The notes under the pieces were generated by a model that did no database searches, was not told the DNA's origin, and saw nothing but the letters and a program-made list of their open reading frames with translations. Below are positions 11,217 through 20,034 of a stretch of 64,000 nucleotides of DNA, in pieces (position 1 is the stretch's first letter; each line of letters begins with the position of its first letter). This stretch comes from Cytobacillus firmus (GTDB lineage: Bacteria; Bacillota; Bacilli; Bacillales; Cytobacillaceae): positions 1,199,001-1,263,000 of the forward strand of contig NZ_CP086235.1 in the NCBI RefSeq assembly GCF_023612095.1, read 5' to 3'. The translations under genes were made by a program, and so were the position numbers.

Positions 11217-12002
11217 CTATGCAGCTAATAAGTGACCCCGGTATTGTGCCGGGGTCATTTTATTTAAGCCCCATTGATAACGATGATGATTATATTCTTC
11301 GATTACACGATCTACTTCTTTCTTTACATCCTTTATATTATCAAGTGATTTATACTCTGATAAGTCTTTAAAATGTCCAAAGAAACTTTCCATTGGTGCG
11401 TTATCCCAACAGTTTCCCTTTCGGGACATTGACTGAGTTAGGCCAAGCCTTTTTACTTTGCTTTGGAATAGAGGATGCGTGTAGTGCATTCCTTGGTCAG
11501 AATGCAATATGGCCTCTGGATGAAAGTGGTTGCCAACAGCTGTCTTTAACTTTTTTAACGTTTTATAAACAATATCCATCTCTAAAGACGTGGAAAGGTA
11601 GTAGGCAAGAATTTCTTTTGTAGCTCCGTCCTTTACGCAGGATAAATATGCTTTTTGGCCCTTTCCATAATAAAGATAAGTAATATCAGTAAGCAGAACT
11701 TTTCCTGGCACTTCCTGATTGAATTCACGGTCAAGAAGGTTAGGGCAGGTTCGATGTTCCTGAGTTGCCTTAGCCATCTTACGATATGGATTGGCTTTCC
11801 TTATCTTAGCTACAAGATTATATTTTGCCATTAAACGTCTAATCTTCTTGTGGTTCATTACAGCTGAATACTCATTCTCCATAACCATTTTAATCTGGAG
11901 GGCACCTACTTTTTCTCTTTTGCTTATGAAAATTTCTCGGATTAACTCTATGTCCAATTCATCCTGATCGTCACGTTGTGCCCGCAATGGTGCAGCCTTC
12001 AA
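11217..12002 (-). CDS. IS3-family transposase OrfB (integrase catalytic domain)
   Basis: rve-type DDE domain. The catalytic residues are visible in LLTDITYLYYG (D), ILHSDQGMHYT (D) and NCWDNAPMESFFGHFK (E). The ATG at 12002 gives 261 aa, but the same frame is open without a stop back to the slippery site at about 12170, through residues including VSYLCELAGVSRSGYYDWLK. The functional product is therefore most likely an OrfAB fusion made by -1 frameshifting, as in other IS3 elements. It cuts and joins the element's ends. Confidence 0.92.
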   Translation of the reverse strand: MKAAPLRAQRDDQDELDIELIREIFISKREKVGALQIKMVMENEYSAVMNHKKIRRLMAKYNLVAKIRKANPYRKMAKATQEHRTCPNLLDREFNQEVPGKVLLTDITYLYYGKGQKAYLSCVKDGATKEILAYYLSTSLEMDIVYKTLKKLKTAVGNHFHPEAILHSDQGMHYTHPLFQSKVKRLGLTQSMSRKGNCWDNAPMESFFGHFKDLSEYKSLDNIKDVKKEVDRVIEEYNHHRYQWGLNKMTPAQYRGHLLAA

Positions 12003-12118
12003 CCAATCATAGTAGCCACTTCGACTGACACCTGCCAGTTCACACAGGTAGGAAACAACTTTATTTAACTGATGAATTCTGATTGTTTTCTCGATCAGCG
12101 AAAACTTCTCAGCTGCCG

Positions 12119-12550
12119 TTAATATCGTTTCTTCTTCAACGCCTGCCTTTCTAACTCTTCCAGCTTTTTTAAGAAGTCATTCTCTGCCTCAAGGAATTTA
12201 ATTCTTGCTTCAGCTTTTTTTAATTTCTCTTCTACGGAAAGTTGCTTTAAAGAAGGACGCCCGGTACTCCCTTTGCCTCTACGTTCCGTAAGGAAACCTT
12301 CCTTTCCAAACCTTTCATATGAATCCCTCCAACGTTTAAGACAACGCTGGGGTTGTTTCTTACCGATCATGTCCAGGTCGAAGCCCTGTTCAATAAAGAT
12401 TTGCGACGGTGCTTTTCCATTTTTATAATCCGTAACTGCTTTTAGCTTAAACTCAGGACTATAGGAGATTGACCTTTCAGAAGCGCATAAAACATTAGGA
12501 TTCTTTTCAAGCTCTTTAATTTGAAATTCATTATAAATATTCTTACTCAT
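12119..12550 (-). CDS. IS3-family transposase OrfA (helix-turn-helix)
   Basis: DNA-binding partner protein of the IS. The start chosen is ATG at 12550 (MSKNIYNEFQIKELEKNP), preceded by GGCGGAGGATTAAC. The N-terminal part has an HTH/helix-turn-helix 28-like fold (YSPEFKLKAVTDYKNGKAPSQ, then LKRWRDSYERFG), and a leucine-zipper-like coiled coil follows near the C-terminus (VEEKLKKAEARIKFLEAEN). It overlaps the extended OrfB frame by about 50 bases around the frameshift heptamer. Confidence 0.9.
   Translation of the reverse strand: MSKNIYNEFQIKELEKNPNVLCASERSISYSPEFKLKAVTDYKNGKAPSQIFIEQGFDLDMIGKKQPQRCLKRWRDSYERFGKEGFLTERRGKGSTGRPSLKQLSVEEKLKKAEARIKFLEAENDFLKKLEELERQALKKKRY
12164..12170 (-). other. 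Programmed -1 frameshift site A_AAA_AAG
   Basis: Read on the minus strand, the OrfA codons TTA AAA AAG contain the canonical heptamer A AAA AAG. Slipping back one base leads into the open OrfB frame (KKAGRVRKAGVEEE...). This is the standard IS3 mechanism for making the OrfAB transposase. The site and the open downstream frame are seen; frameshifting itself is inferred. Confidence 0.85.
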
Positions 12551-12590
12551 GTTAATCCTCCGCCCATATTCATTAAATCTATTGAAACAC

Positions 12591-12611
12591 AAAAAACCCC
12601 AGATAGGGGCA
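12591..12611 (-). terminator. Inward-facing terminator-like hairpin inside the IS, before orfA
   Basis: On the minus strand GCCCC-TATCT-GGGG is followed by T6, just inside the right end and upstream of orfA. It could stop transcripts entering the IS from the TIGR04086-type gene. Its CTATCTGGGG arm can also pair with CCCCGGATAG in the inverted repeat, giving an alternative fold. Confidence 0.6.
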
Positions 12612-12667
12612 CTTTTTTATCAGTGTCCGCTATCCGGGGTATAGTTCAGCTGCAGGACCTTCTTTTT

Positions 12668-13054
12668 TTATGCGGTTCTTTTGGTGTTGAGGTTCACTCC
12701 CAATATACCGCCCATCATGGCCGTAAGTGTGAAACAGGTGTGGTATATCATTTGCTCCATATTAAATAAACTGTCATGTCCCAAATATTGAAAAAGAAAA
12801 ATTACGATTGAGTAAACAAGACCGGTTAAGCCTCCGAGAAGCCAGCCTTTTTGCTTCCCCTTGCCTCCGGAAATGAACCCGCCTGCAAATAGAGAAATGA
12901 ATGAAACAGCAGTAATAATATACTGTAAAGAAGACTCCTGCAGTGATGTAAACCGAAGGAGCAGTGAAAAAATGAGACTGCCGGCGACGGCAATGGCAAA
13001 AATCGCAATAATACCATAAAGTACGGCGCTTCCAAAATTCTTAGATTCTTCTAT
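12668..13054 (-). CDS. TIGR04086-type membrane protein (YrzE-like), non-canonical start
   Basis: The frame encodes about 128 residues with four hydrophobic segments: GSAVLYGIIAIFAIAVAGSL, SLQYIITAVSFISLFAGGFI, WLLGGLTGLVYSIVIFLF and a last helix ending GGILGVNLNTKRTA. It resembles the B. subtilis YrzE group next to yajC. No ATG, GTG or TTG exists in frame at the N-terminus; the codon at the expected start is ATA (13054-13052), five bases after GGGAGAGGG. Either ATA initiation or an ATG-to-ATA change (real or sequencing error) must be assumed. Its stop lies in the T-tract of the IS-split terminator. Function is unknown. Confidence 0.7.
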   Translation of the reverse strand: MEESKNFGSAVLYGIIAIFAIAVAGSLIFSLLLRFTSLQESSLQYIITAVSFISLFAGGFISGGKGKQKGWLLGGLTGLVYSIVIFLFQYLGHDSLFNMEQMIYHTCFTLTAMMGGILGVNLNTKRTA

Positions 13055-13252
13055 ATGGACCCTCTCCCTTCTTAATGAGTGAACAGGAACAGCTTTAAAC
13101 CCATGGGGTACCCAGCCTTTTCCTTAGTACAAGCATATTCACACATTGAAAAAATAGAATCGAAATTGTGCAAAGAAAAAAGCCCATAACCTCATAAAAG
13201 TTCCAATATGCGGAAGAATAGAAAGGATTGCATCAAAAGGAGTGCTGTTGAA

Positions 13253-13903
13253 GTGGAAGAATATCTAATCATCGTTGTAAGAACCTTATTTCTGTATGCA
13301 GTCATTCTTCTCATTTTTAGACTGATGGGCAAAAGGGAAATTGGGGAACTAAGCATCCTGGACCTGGTCGTCTATATCATGATTGCTGAACTTGCAGTTG
13401 TCGCGATTGAAACTCCGGATTCAAATATTTTAAAAAATGTGCTTCCCATGCTCCTTTTGATGGTTGTACAAATTGTATTGGCCATATTCTCCCTGAAAAG
13501 CAAAACTTTCAGGGACGTAGTTGATGGCAAGCCGACTATTATTATTAATAAAGGAAAAATAGATGAAAATGCCATGAGGAAGCAGCGGTATAACTTTGAT
13601 GACCTGCTTCTGCAGTTAAGAGAAAAAGATATTGCCAAAATCTCTGATGTGGAGTTTGCCATCCTTGAATCCTCCGGTACGCTGTCAGTGTTTGAAAGAA
13701 AAGGCAGTAAAGACGGGGGGATAACAATCCCTTTAATTATAGATGGCACGATTCAGAAAACGAATCTGGAAACGATTAATAAAAGTGACTTTTGGCTGCG
13801 TCAGGAACTCCGAAAAGAGGGGTATAAAGAGATATCCGATATTTCATTCTGCAGTTATGAAAATGGACAATTTTATGTGGATTTATTTGATGAAAGAAAA
13901 TAA
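13253..13903 (+). CDS. DUF421 membrane protein (YrbG-like)
   Basis: A 216-residue protein with three N-terminal helices (EEYLIIVVRTLFLYAVILLIF, then LDLVVYIMIAELAVVAIE and LPMLLLMVVQIVLAIFSL) followed by the DUF421 cytoplasmic domain (GKPTIIINKGKIDENAMRKQRYNFDDLLLQLREK). The motif FRLMGKREIGELSILDLV is the family hallmark. GTG at 13253 was chosen because it matches the usual N-terminus and follows AAAAGGAG. It converges on spoVB across a short hairpin. Homologues such as YetF are linked to spore proteins, but function here is uncertain. Confidence 0.88.
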   Translation: MEEYLIIVVRTLFLYAVILLIFRLMGKREIGELSILDLVVYIMIAELAVVAIETPDSNILKNVLPMLLLMVVQIVLAIFSLKSKTFRDVVDGKPTIIINKGKIDENAMRKQRYNFDDLLLQLREKDIAKISDVEFAILESSGTLSVFERKGSKDGGITIPLIIDGTIQKTNLETINKSDFWLRQELRKEGYKEISDISFCSYENGQFYVDLFDERK

Positions 13904-13905
13904 CA

Positions 13906-13929
13906 AGGTCAGCTCAGCTCAGCTGACCT
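13906..13929. terminator. Hairpin between convergent yrbG-like gene and spoVB
   Basis: AGGTCAGCT and AGCTGACCT form a perfect 9-bp stem with a six-base loop in the 34-base gap between two convergent genes. There is no long T run, so efficiency is uncertain. Confidence 0.6.
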
Positions 13930-13937
13930 GTGAAACA

Positions 13938-15503
13938 TTATTTAAATGCCAGCCTGGATATCATTTTGCCGATTCCTGGAATACGAATTAAGTCATTCTT
14001 TCTAATAAGCTTTAAGATTAATAAAAGGATGATATAGACAATTGTGATAACTGCGGATATCAAAATAACCCTTAATGCTGTATTCATGTCTGGGGCAAGG
14101 ATGTCTTTTAGCATCCATAACCCTAAGCCTCCTGATACAATCATTGCTATAAACGTTTTTAGATAATCCCTTACGAAAAAAGTAAAAGAAATAGCTTTCA
14201 GAACGGTTGCAAAGTGAAGCATTGTCACCAGGACTGTACCAGTCAATATCCCCATCGCAACGCCATTTATCCCAAATGCAGGCTGGCTGGCAAGGAGAAA
14301 GATAACGGCCGTCTTTACAACAGCTCCAATCAAGCTGTTGATCATGGCAGCACGGGCAAGATTCAATGCCTGTAAAGTTGCCTGAAGAGGTCCCTGATAA
14401 TAATAAAACAGGAAAAATGGAGCCATCAGTTTAATAAAATGAGAGCCGCTTGAGGAGCCGTACATCACTTCCATCAACTGATCGGAAAGGATGTAAAGAA
14501 CCACCACTGCGAGACCCCCGGTAATGAATGCGAAACGAAGGGCTTGCTGAAGCCGGTATTCGATCAGCCGCATATTATTTTGGGAATTTGCCTCGCTTAT
14601 AGCGGGAACAAGAGAAGTTGACAAAGAATAAGTAATAAACGATGGCAGCATCAGAAGAGGCATGGCAAAGCCCGTTAGAGCACCATACTGCTTCGTAGCC
14701 GCAGCTGCTGCCACACCTGCAAGTGCCAAGCTCTGCGCTACCACGATCGGTTCAAAAAACCAGGCGACAGAACCGATCATTCTGCTTCCTGTCGTTGGGA
14801 GAGCAACGGTCATCAATTCGTTAAATGTACCTTTTCCGGAAGACACATATTTAAAAAATTGTTTCCTGACTCTGAACTTCTTTTTAAGCTTAAATGTGGT
14901 CATCAAGTAAAGCAATGATGCAAGCTCCCCGATGACTGCTGCCAGCATGGCGCCCGCAGCCGCATATTCAATTCCATATGGCAGGAATGCCTTAGTCATT
15001 AAAGCAATCAGACTGATTCGGACTATCTGCTCAATCATCTGGGAATAGGCAGCAGGCTTCATGTTCTGTCTGCCCTGGAAATAACCCCGAATGACAGAGG
15101 AAACTGCAATGATGGGCACAATTGGAGCGATTGCCATTAAAGGCAAATGGGTCCGGTTATCAGTAAAGAGTGTCTCTGATAATAATGGAGCAAGCAATAT
15201 TAAAGCGGGAGTGAAAACAATGGAAAGCGAGATGGTCGTCGCTAAGGAAACAATTAATATTTTCTTGATTTTTGCTGTATCGCCTTTTGCCTCTGCCTCG
15301 GCTACATTTTTAGAAATAGCAACCGGCAGCCCAAGCTGTGTGATGGTGACGACAAGAATCATGGTGGGAAAGGCCATCATATAGAGGCCAACACCTTCTT
15401 CTCCAATAAATCGGGCAATGACAATTCTGTTAATAAAGCCAAGGACCCTGGTCACAAGCCCTGCAGCGAGCAGGATCATGGTACCTTTCAGAAATTTGGA
15501 CAT
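13938..15503 (-). CDS. spoVB: Stage V sporulation protein B (SpoVB), MurJ/MOP-type flippase
   Basis: A 521-residue polytopic membrane protein of the MATE-like polysaccharide/lipid exporter superfamily, needed in B. subtilis for spore cortex formation, probably by moving a peptidoglycan precursor. The N-terminus KGTMILLAAGLVTRVLGFINRI and segments such as GLPVAISKNVAEAEAKGD and YRLQQALRFAFITGG are typical. It starts with ATG at 15503. The divergent comN lies 122 bases upstream. Confidence 0.94.
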   Translation of the reverse strand: MSKFLKGTMILLAAGLVTRVLGFINRIVIARFIGEEGVGLYMMAFPTMILVVTITQLGLPVAISKNVAEAEAKGDTAKIKKILIVSLATTISLSIVFTPALILLAPLLSETLFTDNRTHLPLMAIAPIVPIIAVSSVIRGYFQGRQNMKPAAYSQMIEQIVRISLIALMTKAFLPYGIEYAAAGAMLAAVIGELASLLYLMTTFKLKKKFRVRKQFFKYVSSGKGTFNELMTVALPTTGSRMIGSVAWFFEPIVVAQSLALAGVAAAAATKQYGALTGFAMPLLMLPSFITYSLSTSLVPAISEANSQNNMRLIEYRLQQALRFAFITGGLAVVVLYILSDQLMEVMYGSSSGSHFIKLMAPFFLFYYYQGPLQATLQALNLARAAMINSLIGAVVKTAVIFLLASQPAFGINGVAMGILTGTVLVTMLHFATVLKAISFTFFVRDYLKTFIAMIVSGGLGLWMLKDILAPDMNTALRVILISAVITIVYIILLLILKLIRKNDLIRIPGIGKMISRLAFK

Positions 15504-15625
15504 TCAACTCCCTGCCTTCTCAAAATGGGTAATATCATATACAATTATCTATATGCAAGATAGAGGACAAAGCATGACAAGCTATCATAATTTCCATGTT
15601 ATTAATGGCGGGGAGGCGGCTGAAT

Positions 15626-15922
15626 ATGAAAATCGGCCATGAATATGATTATTTTCGCACTACGGTAAAACCTGCATTGGAAAGCAAACTGGATGAATTT
15701 CGGCTTCTGGGATATAAAAAGGTGTCTGAACAGGAGCTCTGGGGATATCTGACAAAGAAAAAGTGGAAAAAACCAAAAGAAAATGTCAGGCTATTTGAAA
15801 TTGTGGAAGAAGTAATGGAGGTAAAAGTGAGTGAATACATTCACTATGCTACCATGGAGGCTTTTAAAGAAGCTGAATTTGATTTAGATAATGAAGAAGA
15901 ACGAAAAAAACTATTAAAGTAG
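15626..15922 (+). CDS. comN: Post-transcriptional regulator ComN
   Basis: 98 aa, the same length as B. subtilis ComN, which acts post-transcriptionally on comE mRNA for competence. The sequence includes LRLFEIVEEVMEVKVSEYIHYATMEAF-like helices (residues about 61-86) and the WGYLTKKKWKK stretch typical of the family. The start is ATG at 15626 after GGGGAGGCGG; an upstream in-frame ATG lacks a good ribosome-binding site. Its position between spoVB and secDF also fits. Confidence 0.85.
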   Translation: MKIGHEYDYFRTTVKPALESKLDEFRLLGYKKVSEQELWGYLTKKKWKKPKENVRLFEIVEEVMEVKVSEYIHYATMEAFKEAEFDLDNEEERKKLLK

Positions 15923-16232
15923 CCAGTGTTTCCAATTTTTTCAAGGTTTAACATGATATAAGACAAATTGACAGGTTTTACAATCTGTTTCATAATGAAA
16001 AGCGGAGTAATCGGTCTTTTTTTATATCATTGTTCATACATAGAATGAAATTTAAGAACGAATGGTAAAAACCGCAATGGTTACAAAAGAAGCTTTAATT
16101 AACGTTCAGTCTGCATTTAATAGATAGGCAGACTGGCCATGCAAGCCTGTATGGTAAATAAGGCATCACACTTGCTGATGCGGTGCCTGTTTTATTAAGT
16201 ATCGGGCGATAGCTAAGGAGGATTTATTCAGA
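15923..16232. other. Intergenic region between comN and secDF
   Basis: About 310 bases without a credible gene. A hairpin (AGGCA...TGCCT, about 16161-16187, followed by GTTTTATT) lies 45 bases before secDF and may be a weak terminator or leader structure. The AAGGAGGATTTATTCAG site directly before 16233 is the secDF ribosome-binding site. I see no recognisable riboswitch. Confidence 0.4.
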
Positions 16233-18496
16233 ATGGTAAAGCGCAGCCGTATCGTTGCTTTTTTCCTGATTGTTTTATTATTGGGAAGCTTGGCTGGGGC
16301 AACGACAAACAACATCTTAAAAAATATTAAGCTTGGACTTGATTTACAGGGCGGATTTGAGGTTCTTTATGAGGTAACGCCAAAAGATGGGCAAAAGGTA
16401 ACTAAAGATGTCCTTGCCAGTACTGCTGAAGCACTGGACAGGCGTATCAATGTGCTTGGAGTAAGTGAGCCGAATATCCAGATTGAAGGAGATAAGAGGA
16501 TTCGTGTTCAGCTTGCTGGTGTAACAGATCAGAATAAAGCAAGGGAAATTCTGTCCACAGAAGCGAATCTATCATTCAGAGATGTTAATGATCAATTGAT
16601 GATGGATGGTTCAGATCTTGCAGAAAATGGTGCAAAGCAGACATTTGATGAAAACGGAAAGCCAAGTGTTTCATTGAAGCTGAAAAGTGCAGGGAAATTT
16701 AAAGATGTAACCCAAAAAATTGTCAATATGGGAGCGCCAAATAACCTGCTTGTCATCTGGCTTGATTTTGAAGAAGGCAAGGATTCCTTCCAGGCTGAGG
16801 CAGCAAAAAAAGACCCAAAATACTTATCTGCTCCACAGGTAAGCCAAATCTTTAATCAGGATACAGTTTCCATTGTCGGGAACTTTACAATTGAAGAAGC
16901 ACAGACGCTGGCGGATTTATTGAATGCAGGATCCCTTCCTGTACAGCTCGATGAAGTTTATTCGACATCAGTTGGTGCTAAATTTGGTGAGCAGGCAATG
17001 GAAACGACCATACTTGCGGGAATAATAGGGGTATTAATAATCTTTATCTACATGATTGCGGTATATCGTTTCCCTGGATTTATTGCGACACTCACATTAT
17101 CATTTTATATTTATCTGATAATACTCATATTTGATTGGATGAATGGCGTATTGACGCTGCCTGGCATCGCCGCACTGATTCTCGGGGTTGGTATGGCTGT
17201 TGATGCGAATATCATTACCTACGAGAGAATCCGGGAAGAAATGAAAGTGGGCAGGACAATCAAATCTGCTTTCCAGGCCGGGAGAAAAACTCACTTTCTA
17301 CAATTTTTGATGCGAATATCACAACTATTTTAGCAGCAGCCGTATTATTCATGTATGGGACAAGCTCTGTAAAGGGATTTGCAACCATGCTTATTATAAG
17401 CATCCTCGCCAGCTTTCTTACTGCTGTTTACGGCACAAGGCTGCTTATGGGGCTTTGGGTCCATAGTAAAGCTCTTGATAAAAAACCAGGCTGGTTTGGA
17501 GTTAAGAGAAGCGAGATTAAAAATATTGCTGAAAATTACGATACGCTTGATTTGCCAACCAAATTCGATAAGTTTGATTTTGTAGGGCACAGCAGGAAGT
17601 TTTTCATTCTATCTGCTGTATTAATTGCAGTGGGAATTATCATTGTATCCATATTCAGGCTGAACCTCGGAATTGATTTTGCAAGCGGTACGCGTATTGA
17701 ACAGCTGGCTGATAAACCTTTAACGAAAGAAGAGCTCCAAAATGAATTATCAGCCGTAGGATTAGAGACTGACGATATTGTCATCTCTGGTGATAATAAA
17801 GAAATTGGTGTTGCAAGATTAAAAGGTGTACTGACAAAAAATGAAATCGCCGATTTAAAAACTCATTTCCATGAGACATTCGGTGCAGATCCAAATGTCA
17901 GCACAGTTTCCCCAACTGTAGGGAAGGAACTTGCAAAAAACGCGCTGATTGCATTGGCAATTGCCTCTATAGGCATTGTTATCTATGTAACCATCCGTTT
18001 TGAAATGAAAATGGCCATTCCTGCAGTCCTTGCACTTCTGCATGATGCCTTCTTTATTATCGCAGTATTTAGCTTTACACGACTTGAAGTGGATATTACC
18101 TTCATTGCAGCAATTCTGACTGTGGTCGGTTACTCAATAAATGATACAATCGTAACGTTCGACCGGATGCGTGAGAATATGCAGAAAAAGAAAAAGCTTA
18201 AATCGTTTGAAGATATTGCGGATGTTGTAAACAAGAGTCTTCGCCAAACGCTTGGCCGCTCTGTGAACACTGTTTTAACGGTTGTATTTACAGTTGTTGC
18301 GCTGCTCGTATTTGGAAGTGAATCAATCAGAAACTTCTCGTTTGCACTTCTGATCGGTTTGATTGCAGGTACTTATTCATCCATTTTCCTTGCTGCACAG
18401 ATATGGGCAGTATGGAAAGGCAAAGAACTGAAGGAAAAAGGCGTTATTAATACTGTTAAAGAAAAACGCAAAGTCAGTGACGAACCTCAAGTGTAA
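16233..18496 (+). CDS. secDF: Protein translocase SecDF fusion, interrupted by a one-base frameshift
   Basis: SecDF uses the proton motive force to help pull exported proteins through SecYEG; Bacillus carries SecD and SecF fused (about 740-750 aa). The SecD half starts at ATG 16233 with KNIKLGLDLQGGFEVLYEV, the periplasmic P1 domain and GVGMAVDANIITYERIREEMK. At about 17285-17289 a run of five As should be six: the frame now ends after GRKTHFLQFL at 17333, and the expected continuation (NSLSTIFDANITTILAAAV) is in the next frame. The SecF half contains LGIDFASGTRIEQL and VVGYSINDTIVTFDRMREN and stops at 18496. As in the other homopolymer breaks here, sequencing error is the likeliest cause for this widely conserved gene. 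Confidence 0.92.
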
Positions 18497-18507
18497 TAAT
18501 TTCAAAA

Positions 18508-18533
18508 ACTCAGGCGAGTGCCTGAGTTTTTTT
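18508..18533 (+). terminator. Intrinsic terminator after secDF
   Basis: ACTCAGGC-GAGT-GCCTGAGT forms an 8-bp stem followed by a run of Ts, 12 bases after the secDF stop. Confidence 0.9.
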
Positions 18534-18629
18534 ATTAAATCAGGATGCTGTCTATTTTACAAATTTGGTTAATGATTCCGGGAAATAGGATAAACTAATA
18601 GCAAGTTCAGGGAGGAAGGAAGTATCGCT

Positions 18630-19532
18630 TTGGAAAATAACGATCGTTTTAAGAAAGCTGAGTTTGCAGCTATAATTGGCATCGTGGGCAATATTATTCT
18701 TGCCGCCCTCAAATGGGGAATTGGCGTTTATTCAGGAAGTAAAGCGCTGGTGGCGGATGCGGTCCATTCAGCTTCAGATGTTGCCGGCTCCTTTGCTGTG
18801 TATTTGGGTCTGAGAGCTGCGAAGCAGCCGCCGGATGAGGATCATCCATACGGCCATGGGAAAGCTGAATTGATAGCAGCCATAATTGTTGCAGTCCTGC
18901 TATTCCTCGTGGGAATTGAAATAGGCAAATCATCATTTGAATCATTCTTTTCGCCAATTGAACCTCCTAAAGCAATTGCAATAGCTGCAGTGCTGGTCTC
19001 TATCATTGTGAAAGAAGCAATGTTTCGGTATAAGTATAATTTGGGAAAGAAACTAAACAGTGATGCTTTAATTGTAAATGCTTATGAACATCGTTCAGAT
19101 GTTTATTCATCAATTGCAGCTTTAATAGGCATTGGCTGTGCGATTATTGGCGGAAGAATGGGAATTGAATGGCTTGAGTATGCAGATCCTGTGGCTGGCC
19201 TCATTGTTTCCCTTATGATTCTCCAGATGGCATGGCGGCTTGGGAAAGAATCCATTCACAGCACGCTTGATCATGTGCTTCATGAGGAAGATACACTTGA
19301 AATGCGCAAAACGGCTGAATCCGTCGATTATGTTAAAAGAATCGATGAATTGCATGCCAGGGAACACGGACACTATGTTATTGTTGATATAAAAGTGTCG
19401 GTGGATCCTAATATGACTGTTGAGGATGGCCACCGGGTCGGCAAAGAAGTAAAACGCAAGCTGCTCCAATTGGAAAATGTGCAAAATGTCTTTGTGCACA
19501 TTAATCCTTACAGCGAAGAACATATAAATTAG
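18630..19532 (+). CDS. Cation diffusion facilitator family transporter
   Basis: A 300-residue CDF-type metal/proton antiporter with six predicted helices and a C-terminal cytoplasmic dimerisation domain. The metal-site motif in helix 2 is ALVADAVHSASDV (D...H...D) and that in helix 5 is AYEHRSDVYSSI (H...D); HPYGHGKAE precedes helix 3. The aspartate-rich pattern resembles Bacillus Mn2+ exporters, but specificity (Mn, Zn, Fe) cannot be set from this alone. The start is TTG at 18630 after GGGAGGAAGG. The LapA-like gene follows after 24 bases. Confidence 0.9.
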   Translation: MENNDRFKKAEFAAIIGIVGNIILAALKWGIGVYSGSKALVADAVHSASDVAGSFAVYLGLRAAKQPPDEDHPYGHGKAELIAAIIVAVLLFLVGIEIGKSSFESFFSPIEPPKAIAIAAVLVSIIVKEAMFRYKYNLGKKLNSDALIVNAYEHRSDVYSSIAALIGIGCAIIGGRMGIEWLEYADPVAGLIVSLMILQMAWRLGKESIHSTLDHVLHEEDTLEMRKTAESVDYVKRIDELHAREHGHYVIVDIKVSVDPNMTVEDGHRVGKEVKRKLLQLENVQNVFVHINPYSEEHIN

Positions 19533-19556
19533 AGAATATATCAGGGAGAGGATAGC

Positions 19557-19874
19557 ATGAAATTTCAATGGACTTTATTATTTGGGTTTTTATTTGCACT
19601 AATAGTAGCTGTTTTCGCAGTGATCAATGTCGATAATGTAACGGTAAACTACTTGTTTGGGGAAAGCCAGTGGCCGCTGATTCTTGTGATTTTAGGGTCT
19701 GTCCTTATGGGAGGACTAATTGTCGGTTCTGTGGGCATTGTCCGCATATACTCACTTCAAAGGCAGCTGAAATTACTAAAAAGGGAAAATGAAAAGCTTA
19801 AAGCAGGAAATTCTGTAAATGATGGTGCTGATAAAGAAGAACTTGAAAAAGAGCTGGATAGGGATATACACTGA
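19557..19874 (+). CDS. LapA/DUF1049 family membrane protein (YrvD-like)
   Basis: A 105-residue protein with two transmembrane helices (LLFGFLFALIVAVFAVINV and WPLILVILGSVLMGGLIVG) and a charged C-terminal coiled coil (SLQRQLKLLKRENEKLK). The pattern is the DUF1049/LapA_dom family, seen in B. subtilis just before recJ. It starts with ATG at 19557 after AGGGAGAGG. Function is unknown; the homologous E. coli LapA works in envelope lipid control. Confidence 0.85.
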   Translation: MKFQWTLLFGFLFALIVAVFAVINVDNVTVNYLFGESQWPLILVILGSVLMGGLIVGSVGIVRIYSLQRQLKLLKRENEKLKAGNSVNDGADKEELEKELDRDIH

Positions 19875-19882
19875 ATGAACAG

Positions 19883-19908
19883 ACTTGAGCTTTTGCTCAA
19901 GTTTTTTC
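19883..19908 (+). terminator. Intrinsic terminator after the LapA-like gene
   Basis: ACTTGAGC-TTTT-GCTCAAGT followed by a T tract, 9 bases after the stop codon. Confidence 0.88.
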
Positions 19909-19983
19909 TTTTTGTCCCAAAAAGTGACCTGCAGTTCCTTTTTTTCTTTCCAGAAATGTATGGATTAACCCGATTTTAACTTA

Positions 19984-20012
19984 TTGAAACGAACCTTCCC
20001 CTCTTGTATAAT
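19984..20012 (+). promoter_or_regulatory. Sigma-A promoter for recJ-apt
   Basis: TTGAAA (19984-19989), a 17-base spacer, then a perfect TATAAT (20007-20012), 23 bases before the recJ ATG. This also rules out in-frame start codons further upstream. Confidence 0.8.
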
Positions 20013-20034
20013 TAATAAGCTGAGGGGTGAACGT

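Larger units (their letters stand above)
11177..12648 (-). mobile_element. IS3-family (IS150-like) insertion sequence, 1472 bp
   Basis: The ends are imperfect inverted repeats: TGAACTGTACCCC at 11177 and TGAACTATACCCC read inward from 12648; similarity continues through GCGGACA-like and TTTATAAAAAAG-like sequence. A 3-bp direct repeat GCT flanks it (11174-11176 and 12649-12651). It carries two overlapping minus-strand frames for a helix-turn-helix OrfA and a DDE OrfB joined by a slippery A AAA AAG heptamer. All parts look intact, so it may be active and recently inserted. No second copy occurs in the window. Confidence 0.93.

Noticed and set aside
19984..20034. Upstream in-frame TTG start for recJ
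   Set aside because: It lies on the -35 box of a strong promoter (TTGAAA-17-TATAAT), so it cannot be in the main transcript.
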